From Chloroflexota bacterium (GTDB lineage: Bacteria > Chloroflexota > Dehalococcoidia > UBA1151 > TMED-70), in assembly GCA_002711965.1 (NCBI GenBank), contig PASM01000023.1, forward strand, positions 11,987 through 44,159: DNA of 32,173 nt, in the 5' to 3' direction. Position numbers and translations under genes: made by a program. The first letter of the stretch is position 1; each line of letters opens with the position of its first letter. Below are positions 19,595 through 26,979 of the stretch, one piece after another. The notes under the pieces are model-generated. The model saw only the letters and a program-made list of their open reading frames with translations, had not been told where the DNA came from and did no database searches.

Positions 19595-19644
19595 ATGGCA
19601 GAAAAAATTTTGCTGAAGCAATCAATGAAGCAATTGCAGAAGAA
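19595..19644 (+). other. Out-of-frame 5' end of the E1 beta gene (A6 slip site)
   Basis: AGGAG (19585-19589) sits five bases before ATG 19595. That frame reads MAEKILLKQ and stops after 17 codons. Moving -1 at the A6 run (19602-19607) gives AEKNFAEAINEAIAEEM running into the E1 beta frame at 19645. FAEAINEAIAEEMRRD is the standard opening of E1 beta proteins, so this is the real N-terminus, displaced by one base. Confidence 0.8.
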
Positions 19645-20553
19645 ATGAGAAGAGACCAAAATGTATTTATTATGGGAGAAGATATAAGGCTTTCTGTTTA
19701 TGGTGCTACCGCAAATCTTTACAATGAATTTGGAGATGAGCGAGTTTTGGATACACCATTATCAGAAAACGGTTTTTTTGGAGCAGCTATAGGCGCTTCT
19801 TTGGTTGGAATGAGACCAATAGTAGAAACAGTTACTAGTTTCATGTGGGTTGCAATGGATCAGCTTATTTCTCAGGCGGCAAAAATGCGATATATGTTTG
19901 GAGGGCAAGCAACCCTTCCTGTGGTTTATAGAGCTTCAATGATGTATGGAAGTGGATCTGCGGCACATCATTCTGACAGACCTTATCCTATGTTTATGAA
20001 TATGCCAGGCATAAAAATAGCTGTCCCTGCAAATCCTTCGGATGCTAAAGGTCTGTTGAAAACAGCTGTAAGAGATGATGATCCCGTAATAATTTTTGAA
20101 GATGCTAATCTTTATGGAACAAGAGGAGAAGTTGTTGAAGAAGAAATTCCTTTTGGAAAAGCGCAAATAGTTAAAGAAGGAACAGACTGTACTATTGTTG
20201 GGATTGCGGGCTCAGTAAATTTATCTCTGTCTGCTGCAAAAGAACTAGAAAAAGAAGGTATATCTGCTGAAGTTATAAACCCCAGAACATTGGTTCCTTT
20301 GGATAAAGAAACGATTTTAAATTCAGTTGAAAAAACAGGTCGCCTCATAGTTGTTGACCCTGCTCACAAAGTTTGCTCTGCAGCATCAGAGATATCTTCA
20401 ATAGTAGCCGAAGAGGGCTTTTGGTTTTTACAATCCCCAATTATGAAAGTTGCTTCTGAACAAGTGCATATTCCATACACTCCTTCATTAGAGAAACTTG
20501 TTTATCCAAATATAGAAAAAATAATTACAGCTACTAAGAAGGTAATGGAATAA
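19645..20553 (+). CDS. TPP-dependent dehydrogenase E1 component, beta subunit (apparent 5' frameshift)
   Basis: Transketolase-like E1 beta subunit; the continuous frame has 302 aa. It contains MGEDIRL, TPLSENGFFGAAIGASLVGMRPI and the C-terminal transketolase block with INPRTLVPLDKETI. The normal N-terminal 15-17 residues lie upstream in another frame (19595-19644). The strong ribosome site serves that upstream ATG, while ATG 19645 has only a weak AGAAGAA. Three explanations are open: a one-base sequence/assembly error, a true mutation rescued by internal initiation, or slippage on the A6 run. Four bases separate it from the HAD gene. Confidence 0.88.
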   Translation: MRRDQNVFIMGEDIRLSVYGATANLYNEFGDERVLDTPLSENGFFGAAIGASLVGMRPIVETVTSFMWVAMDQLISQAAKMRYMFGGQATLPVVYRASMMYGSGSAAHHSDRPYPMFMNMPGIKIAVPANPSDAKGLLKTAVRDDDPVIIFEDANLYGTRGEVVEEEIPFGKAQIVKEGTDCTIVGIAGSVNLSLSAAKELEKEGISAEVINPRTLVPLDKETILNSVEKTGRLIVVDPAHKVCSAASEISSIVAEEGFWFLQSPIMKVASEQVHIPYTPSLEKLVYPNIEKIITATKKVME

Positions 20554-20556
20554 ATT

Positions 20557-21264
20557 ATGATAAAAGCTTTGACCTTCGATTTATTTGGAACAATTTTAGA
20601 CTTGGAAAAAAGTACTAAACCTTCAATAAAAAATTTAATAGATAACAATAAGTCTTCAGTGTCCCCTGAAGAATTTTGGGCTTTTTTACGCCATAGACAG
20701 CGAATAGAACAATACCAAGATAACATTCTTGACCTAGGTCACAGCGGATATTTAAACACAGTTAAAAACGCATTTAAATATACTGCTAGAAAATTTAATA
20801 TGGAACCATCTCTAAAAGAGTTAGATTTATGGGATGATAATTGGCAAAACCTAATTCCTTTTTCTGAAGTTTCTGAAAACCTTCAATTAATGAACAAAAA
20901 CTTTTCTTTAATAGCATTATCTAATGGAAATAAGCCATTTTTGGAACATTTAGCAAAAAACAGAATAAAATTTGACTTTGAAAAGGTTATTTCTGTTGAA
21001 GAAGTAGGGGCCTTTAAGCCTTATTCAGGCGTTTATAGAAAAGCATCCTTAATATCAGGGTTTAATTTATCTGAAATTTTGATGGTTTCGGCCAATTCAT
21101 TTGATGTAATGGGGGCCAAGAGTTGCGGAATGAAAGGTGTTTACATCAACCGTTATAATTTGCCATATGAAGAGTGCCACAGAATGCTAAAGCCTGATTT
21201 TATTGTAAAAGACTTCAACGAGCTTTTTGAAAAACTAAGAAAAACAGGAGATGACCATGCCTAG
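20557..21264 (+). CDS. HAD hydrolase, haloacid dehalogenase type II-like
   Basis: 235-aa HAD-superfamily protein. The nucleophile is D8 in FDLFGTILD. The second aspartate of phosphatases (DxD) is replaced by F10, as in 2-haloacid dehalogenases. Motif II is ALSNGNKPF, the lysine motif is GAFKPYSGVYRKA and motif IV is SANSFDVMGAK, which also matches the L-2-haloacid dehalogenase type. The substrate is unknown. It is inserted between E1 beta and E2 (4-bp gap, then overlap), so it is co-expressed and may repair or remove a by-product of that complex. Confidence 0.82.
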   Translation: MIKALTFDLFGTILDLEKSTKPSIKNLIDNNKSSVSPEEFWAFLRHRQRIEQYQDNILDLGHSGYLNTVKNAFKYTARKFNMEPSLKELDLWDDNWQNLIPFSEVSENLQLMNKNFSLIALSNGNKPFLEHLAKNRIKFDFEKVISVEEVGAFKPYSGVYRKASLISGFNLSEILMVSANSFDVMGAKSCGMKGVYINRYNLPYEECHRMLKPDFIVKDFNELFEKLRKTGDDHA

Positions 21265-22432
21265 AGAAATAAATTTGCCACAATGGGGTATGGCAATGAA
21301 TGACGGGACTGTAATAAAATGGCTTAAATCTCAGGGAGAAGAGGTAAAAAAGGGAGAAGAATTAGTAGAAATAGAATCAACAAAAGTTAACGCGGCTGTT
21401 CAGGCTCCTTCTGATGGAATTCTAGGAAGAATTGATGTGAATGAAGGAACGTTAGTTCCTGTTGGTACTGTTTTGGGCTTGATATTACTTGAAGGGGAAA
21501 ATTTAAGTGATATTCCTTCAAAGCCTGATAAACCCAAGGAAGAAAAAGCTGAACCTGTTTCTCAATCTAAAAATAAGCCTTCAGAAAACAAAGTAATTGC
21601 TTCACCTAGAGCAAGAAACCTTGCTAAAAAATTAAATGTTGATCTTTCAAATGTAAAAGGTACAGGCCCATCTGGAAGAATTTCTGAAGAAGACGTTAAG
21701 TTATTTAATGATAATGGCAATTCTGTACAAGAGTCCGTAGATTCACATGAAAGTTTAGTTTTAGATGAAATCATTGAAAGTACAACCATTAGAGAAGTAA
21801 TTGCTAGCAGAATGACATCTAGTTCTCAAAACCCTCAGGTAACCCTTAATTCAAAAGCATGCGTTGATAATTTACTTGCTTATCAAAAAAAGCTAATTTC
21901 ACAATGGAGAAGTGAAAAAATCAGACCTCAAATCAACGACATTATAGTTAAAGTTGTTTCAAATACTTTAGAGGCTAATCCTAAATTAAATTCTCATTTT
22001 GTAAATAATGAGATGAAAGTTTGGAAAAATATTAATCTTGGGGTTGCAATGGCTGTTTCTGACGGTTTGATTGTCCCTGTGATTAAGAATTCTAATGATA
22101 AAGATTTTTTAGAAATAAGTAAAGAAATAAGAATTTTTTCAAAAAAAATAAAAGATAATAAAATAATGCCTGATGAGATTACTGGATCTAGCTTTACTAT
22201 ATCAAATCTTTCTTCCTATAATATTGAATATTTCAATCCTATAATTAATCCACCTGAAGTTGCTATATTGGGTCTTGGAAAAGTAAATAAAGAGGTTGCT
22301 TTTGATGAAAACGACAATCCTGTATTAAAGAATTTTATTTATCTTTCTCTTACATTTGACCACAGGGCTTTAGACGGAGTTCCTGCTTCAAACTTTATGG
22401 ACTCTCTAATAAAAAACATAGAAAGTATATAA
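21257..22432 (+). CDS. Dihydrolipoyl acyltransferase E2 component
   Basis: E2 core of the 2-oxoacid/acetoin dehydrogenase complex, about 391 aa. In order: a lipoyl domain with the lipoyl-lysine in EIESTKVNA, a charged linker rich in Pro/Lys/Glu, a peripheral subunit-binding domain (ASPRARNLAKKLNVDLSNV... ending GRISEEDV), and the catalytic acyltransferase domain. The active-site H and D are in DHRALDGVPAS. ATG 21251 has GGAG touching it, whereas ATG 21257 has it six bases upstream, so I choose 21257 (start MPREINLPQ). Single lipoyl domain, as in AcoC. No E3 gene follows. Confidence 0.92.
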   Translation: MPREINLPQWGMAMNDGTVIKWLKSQGEEVKKGEELVEIESTKVNAAVQAPSDGILGRIDVNEGTLVPVGTVLGLILLEGENLSDIPSKPDKPKEEKAEPVSQSKNKPSENKVIASPRARNLAKKLNVDLSNVKGTGPSGRISEEDVKLFNDNGNSVQESVDSHESLVLDEIIESTTIREVIASRMTSSSQNPQVTLNSKACVDNLLAYQKKLISQWRSEKIRPQINDIIVKVVSNTLEANPKLNSHFVNNEMKVWKNINLGVAMAVSDGLIVPVIKNSNDKDFLEISKEIRIFSKKIKDNKIMPDEITGSSFTISNLSSYNIEYFNPIINPPEVAILGLGKVNKEVAFDENDNPVLKNFIYLSLTFDHRALDGVPASNFMDSLIKNIESI

Positions 22433-22433
22433 A

Positions 22434-23396
22434 TTGGGTAGCGTAGGGATTATAGCTAACCCGTCTGCTGGAAAAGACATTAGAAGGCTTGTAGCCTCTG
22501 GAAGAGTCATTTCAAATCAAGAAAAAGCAAATATAATCACAAGATTTGTTAAAGGATTGGTATATAAAGGCGTTAATGAAATTTATTTTATGCCAGACAA
22601 ATCAGGTTTATTCCGACCTTGTGTAGAAGAATTAAAAAATGATTTAGACATGAAGTTCCTAGATACAAAACACTATGACGGGCCGGAACAAACTCTTCTT
22701 GCCGCTAAATTAATTAATCAGTTGAATTGCGATTGCGTTTTAGTTTTAGGAGGAGATGGTACAAACAGGCTTGTTGCAAAAAATATTGGAAATGTTCCCT
22801 TGATACCAATATCTACGGGCACGAATAATGCTTTTCCAATTATTATTGACCCAACAATAGCTGGACTAGCTACTGGGTTTTATATCATGACTAAAGGAGA
22901 AAAATTTAATAAAAATCTTATATCTCAAAAGCCTAAGCTCTCAATTTCAATTGATAATAAATATGAAGATATAGCATTGATAGACATGGCCATTAGTAAC
23001 CAAAACTTTGTCGGTTCAAAAGCTATTTGGGACCCAAATGTTTTAGATCATCTGTTTTTGACGCAATCTAATCCTGTTTCAATTGGCCTTTCTTCTATTG
23101 GCTCTAAAGTTACTAAAATCCCCAAAAATAAAGCAATTAAATTAGATTTTTCTAATAAGGGAGAGAAAATCTACGCTCCAATTGCCCCAGGGTTGATTTC
23201 AGAAATTTATATCAAAAATTGGCAGCTTTTTTCATATGATAAAAAATTTAATATATCTAATTATTCTGGAACTATAGCTCTAGATGGAGAGAGAGAAATA
23301 GAGATATACAAAAGAAATAAAATGGAAATAACTCTTCAAAAGCAAGGTCCGTTTGTATTAGATGTTATAAAATCGGTACATCAAGAAAATTTATAA
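22434..23396 (+). CDS. ATP-NAD kinase-like protein, AcoX family
   Basis: 320-aa protein with an NAD-kinase/diacylglycerol-kinase-type fold. The nucleotide motif GGDGTNR (106-112) and STGTNNAFP (127-135) are visible, along with NPSAGKDIRRL near the N-terminus. The combination matches AcoX, encoded with acetoin dehydrogenase genes in several bacteria, whose biochemical role is still unclear. The start is TTG 22434, one base after the E2 stop; no ATG/GTG alternative lies ahead of the conserved IIANP. It completes the E1-E2-AcoX module and is the main argument for an acetoin-type complex. Confidence 0.82.
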   Translation: MGSVGIIANPSAGKDIRRLVASGRVISNQEKANIITRFVKGLVYKGVNEIYFMPDKSGLFRPCVEELKNDLDMKFLDTKHYDGPEQTLLAAKLINQLNCDCVLVLGGDGTNRLVAKNIGNVPLIPISTGTNNAFPIIIDPTIAGLATGFYIMTKGEKFNKNLISQKPKLSISIDNKYEDIALIDMAISNQNFVGSKAIWDPNVLDHLFLTQSNPVSIGLSSIGSKVTKIPKNKAIKLDFSNKGEKIYAPIAPGLISEIYIKNWQLFSYDKKFNISNYSGTIALDGEREIEIYKRNKMEITLQKQGPFVLDVIKSVHQENL

Positions 23397-23414
23397 AAAA
23401 ATTAGGAGACATTA

Positions 23415-23807
23415 ATGCCTTACAAAGTAAATCATATTCATTTAAAGTCTAAAGACCCAAAAATTACTGCTGAATGGTTTGTAAAAGCTTTCAACGTTAA
23501 AATTATTTCTGAAACAGTACGACCTGTTGGGGATACATTTATTATCACTGAATCAGAGGGCGGACTTGCGATTAATATTTCAAGTGAAAGAACAAATGAA
23601 AAATTAGGCCCATCAGATGATGATGCACATTATGGACTAGAGCATTTTGGATTCGATACAGATGATATTGAGGCTGATATTGAGCGTTTAGTTGCTTTAG
23701 GAGCAGTGCATAAAGAAGGCCCACTTCCTCAGCCAGATGGAAGAAAAATAGGTTTTATTGGTGCTCCAGGTGGAATAAGAATAGAATTGATTCAACCTGC
23801 ACCATAA
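23415..23807 (+). CDS. VOC-family (glyoxalase/dioxygenase fold) protein
   Basis: 130-aa vicinal-oxygen-chelate domain. It starts NHIHLKSKDP, has GLEHFGFDTDDI in the middle (H77 likely ligand) and ends GIRIELIQ (E124 likely ligand). H7 or H9 is the probable first metal ligand. The family covers glyoxalases, dioxygenases and epimerases, so the reaction is open. A strong AGGAG precedes the ATG. It follows the AcoX-like gene by 18 bp and is probably the last gene of the transcript. Confidence 0.85.
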   Translation: MPYKVNHIHLKSKDPKITAEWFVKAFNVKIISETVRPVGDTFIITESEGGLAINISSERTNEKLGPSDDDAHYGLEHFGFDTDDIEADIERLVALGAVHKEGPLPQPDGRKIGFIGAPGGIRIELIQPAP

Positions 23808-23838
23808 ATTAGAAATTCTTTTATTTTAGGGTTAAGTA

Positions 23839-24873
23839 TTATTCTTTTCTTACCCATGGAATATTTCTGTGATGGCCTATTGATTGTAGTCCAGCAGCTA
23901 TATATCCGTAACAGTAAGAAAATGCGACCCCTTTATTATTTGGCCCTGAAATAGTTGGAACATGATCTGGCATAAGCATATATTCATAACCTACTTCTTT
24001 ATATGTTTTTAGTGCTTCAATCATATCTATTGATCCTTCGTCAGGAAATACTTCCATAAAGTCCAACTTTTTTCCCAATATGTTTCTAAAGTGGACGTTA
24101 AATATCTTTTTTCTTTCTCCAAAATATCTAATTACATCGAAAATCTCTTTACCGGGATCATCTAGCATTTCTGTAACAGTTCCTTGGCAAAAATTAAGGC
24201 CATGATATGGACTTTCATGCAAACTTATAAATTTTTTAAGACCATCAACAGTGCCTAGTACTCGAGTTACCCCTTTATATCCGTCAGGAGTATATGGATC
24301 ATGTGGATGGCATGCTAGACGAACTTTTAACTCTTCAGCAACAGGAACTATTTTATCCAAAAAATAATCAATTCTTTCCCAATTAGTATCTACATCTAAA
24401 ATACCTGCAATTCCAGGTTCAGCATTTTTATCCATTTTTTCCCATCGAAAAGTTGAATTTAATGACCCGCCCCTACCTTTTTCTTGCTCAGATCGTGGAA
24501 TACCTATTATATTCATGTTGTATTTTACTGCAGGAATCCCAACCTTTGAGCAAAGGGATAGAATATTTTGTATAGAATCAATTTCCTTGTCTCTTTCAGG
24601 TGATTTTCCAAGCATAATATTTGGGCTCTGTGATTTCTCAAGAGGCATTGAAGACAATGGTATTTGAACCATATCTAAAGTTAATCCATTTTTATTTAAT
24701 AATTCAATATGTCTTTCTAAAATTTCAGCAGTCCAATCGTGAGGATTTATTGCTTTATAATTTCCATTTTTATCTTCTTCAAAAGGATCTGCGCAAATAT
24801 TGTTAACTCCCAATTGAGACCATGCTTCAAGATCAGATATATTTCTCGGCGCAACTTGTGTTCCAACGTACAT
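23839..24873 (-). CDS. uxuA: Mannonate dehydratase (UxuA family)
   Basis: Dehydrates D-mannonate to 2-keto-3-deoxygluconate in hexuronate breakdown; TIM-barrel metalloenzyme, 344 aa. Family landmarks are VKYNMNIIG (116-124), ACHPHDPYTPDGYKGV (187-202), C229 in NFCQG, NVHFRNI (259-265), PDEGSIDM (277-284) and MPDHVPTISG (301-310). The metal-binding His, Cys and Asp residues expected for UxuA are all there. AAGGA lies eight bases before the ATG. It follows glpK by three bases in the same transcript. Product KDG is the substrate of the kinase at 5757-6758. Another acid-sugar substrate is possible. Confidence 0.85.
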   Translation of the reverse strand: MYVGTQVAPRNISDLEAWSQLGVNNICADPFEEDKNGNYKAINPHDWTAEILERHIELLNKNGLTLDMVQIPLSSMPLEKSQSPNIMLGKSPERDKEIDSIQNILSLCSKVGIPAVKYNMNIIGIPRSEQEKGRGGSLNSTFRWEKMDKNAEPGIAGILDVDTNWERIDYFLDKIVPVAEELKVRLACHPHDPYTPDGYKGVTRVLGTVDGLKKFISLHESPYHGLNFCQGTVTEMLDDPGKEIFDVIRYFGERKKIFNVHFRNILGKKLDFMEVFPDEGSIDMIEALKTYKEVGYEYMLMPDHVPTISGPNNKGVAFSYCYGYIAAGLQSIGHHRNIPWVRKE

Positions 24874-24876
24874 TTA

Positions 24877-26355
24877 TTATTCCTTTACTTTGATCTTATT
24901 TTCTATTAATTTTTTCCATTTTTTGTATTTCTTAGTATACACATTCTTGTTATTACTTATAGGATCAAATTCACTATACGGAATTTTAAATTTATAATCT
25001 ATATTAAATTTTTCTATGGCTAATTTTGCCACTCCCATTGAAGTGATTTCACTGTTAATTGAAGCTTTTACTTTTATGTTTAGTAAATCAGATAAAAATT
25101 GGCAAAAAAAAGGACTTTTTGACAGCCCACCATCAATTTTTAATACTTTGACAGGAAAGCTTATTGTTTCTTCTATTTTTTCCAATATTGCTTTTGTAGA
25201 AAAACCTATACTTTCAAAAGCTGAACGAATTATTTCTTCTTTTGTTGTGCCAGAATTTATGTTTTCTATGCTTGCTCTAATTTTTCCATCCCAAAAAGGT
25301 GCGCCCAAGCCATTTAATGCGGGAATAAGCTGAACATCATTTAATTGAGTTGAATTTAATTGATTTTCAATATCTTCAAAATTTTCAATTACATTTATTT
25401 TTTTAAGCCATTCTAAAGTTGATCCTGCTGAAAGAATACTTCCTTCTAGAGCATGCATGGTTTTTTCATTTTTCTTAAATGCTATTGTTGATAAAAAATT
25501 ATTATTGTAGCTAAATCTTTTTTCGCCAGTATCTATTAGAAGAAACCCTCCTGTCCCAAATGTACATTTTATTTCATATTGATTCCCATCTTTGTGTCCA
25601 TATAAAGACGACTGTTGATCTCCCAAAATTGCATTTATTTCTATTTCTTTTCCGAATAATGTTTTCTTAGTTTTTCCAAAAACAGCATCAGAGGGATGCA
25701 CTGAAGGAAAAATAGATTTGTCTAAATTAAGTAATGATAATAAACTTTCGTCCCATTCTTCTGTTTTGGTGTTAAACAACCCAGTTCTTGAAGCATTAGT
25801 TATTTCTATTTTATGCTCCTCACTATCTGTTAAATTTGCTAGAATCCATGTATCAATTGTTCCTATTCGGAGGCGGTTGTTTTTTAATGCATTATTTATT
25901 TCTTTGTTATTTTCGATGGCCCATATTATTTTTGAAAATGAAAAATAAGGGTCTATTTTCAGACCCGTAGATTCAATAAATTTTTTTTCAAATTCAGTAC
26001 TCTTTAATTTTTCACAAATTTTAATTCCTCTCAAGCATTGCCAGCTTATTGCATTTCCAAAAGGTTTTAGGGTCTTTTTATCCCAAAATACAACAGTTTC
26101 TCGTTGGTTTGTAAGTCCTATAGATAATATGTTTTTTATATTTATTCCTGAATCAAGTATTGCATTATTTATAGTTTTAATTACTGATTCAATAATTTTA
26201 TAAGGTTCTAATTCAACCCAACCATTTTCAGGATAAATTTCCTCCAACTTGATTTGGCTAGAAGATATTAAATTTAAATTTAAGTCATAAATAACAGATC
26301 TTGTAGATGTGCTTCCCTGATCGATTGATATTACATATTTTTTTTCACTATCCAT
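24877..26355 (-). CDS. glpK: Glycerol kinase
   Basis: FGGY-family kinase making glycerol-3-phosphate, 492 aa. The N-terminal phosphate loop is ISIDQGSTSTRSVIYD. The glycerol-binding residues of GlpK appear: Arg-Glu in TNQRETVVFW, Trp in AISWQC, Tyr in DPYFSFSK, Asp in LGDQQSSLYGH and Phe in GTGGFLL. The nucleotide-side motif KIDGGLSKSPFFCQF and GLGAPFWD are typical. Expressed with uxuA, a pairing not standard for either pathway, so a sugar-acid kinase role is a lesser alternative. Confidence 0.88.
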   Translation of the reverse strand: MDSEKKYVISIDQGSTSTRSVIYDLNLNLISSSQIKLEEIYPENGWVELEPYKIIESVIKTINNAILDSGINIKNILSIGLTNQRETVVFWDKKTLKPFGNAISWQCLRGIKICEKLKSTEFEKKFIESTGLKIDPYFSFSKIIWAIENNKEINNALKNNRLRIGTIDTWILANLTDSEEHKIEITNASRTGLFNTKTEEWDESLLSLLNLDKSIFPSVHPSDAVFGKTKKTLFGKEIEINAILGDQQSSLYGHKDGNQYEIKCTFGTGGFLLIDTGEKRFSYNNNFLSTIAFKKNEKTMHALEGSILSAGSTLEWLKKINVIENFEDIENQLNSTQLNDVQLIPALNGLGAPFWDGKIRASIENINSGTTKEEIIRSAFESIGFSTKAILEKIEETISFPVKVLKIDGGLSKSPFFCQFLSDLLNIKVKASINSEITSMGVAKLAIEKFNIDYKFKIPYSEFDPISNNKNVYTKKYKKWKKLIENKIKVKE

Positions 26356-26454
26356 AAAATAATTTTACATGATTATATACCTACTTAGGATCATAGGTTT
26401 TATAATTAGAAAAATGCAGTTTTATTAAATTCAAATAACTTCTATAATCTGAAA

Positions 26455-26979
26455 ATGACCATAGAAGAATTAATAATTTCATTTGTACGAATTTTCGCAT
26501 CTCTAATAGTTTTCAAGTTTAATTTTATAGGTGCATTTTTTGTAATATTAATAGATTTTTCAGATTTATTTATGATGAACTTAATTTCTTTAGGAGGAGT
26601 CAGGAATTATCAGGCTCTAGATAAATTTTTGGATTTATTCTATATCTCATTTTTTTTGCTTATAACTTTAAGATGGAGTTCTGCATTAAGAAATATAAGT
26701 ATATTTCTATTTGTTTTTAGGATATTTGGCTTTGTTCTTTTTGAAATTATTGAGGAAAGATTTATTTTATTTTTCTTCCCAAATATTTTTGAATTTTGGT
26801 TTATAGGTATTGCTTTTTTAAATCACTATAAATTTAAAATTACCAAAAATAAAATAATTATAGTTTTGTTTTTTTCTTTAGCCTTAAAGCTACTTCAAGA
26901 GTATATTTTGCACATATGGAAAGTTTTAGATAATTACCGTGCCGTAGACGTGGTTGGCTCAATTATAGAATTTTTTTAA
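26455..26979 (+). CDS. Hypothetical integral membrane protein
   Basis: A 174-aa protein with about five hydrophobic helices (near 8-36, 60-76, 80-100, 104-122 and 134-150). It is rich in Phe and Ile. Short loops hold the charged phrases VRNYQALDKFLDL (49-61) and EIIEERF. I do not recognise the family. No strong ribosome site is visible. It is flanked by divergent glpK and convergent uvrA, overlapping the latter's end by 4 bp. Length and consistent membrane pattern argue for a real gene. Confidence 0.6.
   Translation: MTIEELIISFVRIFASLIVFKFNFIGAFFVILIDFSDLFMMNLISLGGVRNYQALDKFLDLFYISFFLLITLRWSSALRNISIFLFVFRIFGFVLFEIIEERFILFFFPNIFEFWFIGIAFLNHYKFKITKNKIIIVLFFSLALKLLQEYILHIWKVLDNYRAVDVVGSIIEFF

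Noticed and set aside
21251..21256. First ATG of the E2 gene
   Set aside because: The GGAG motif abuts it with no spacer. The next in-frame ATG (21257) has proper six-base spacing.
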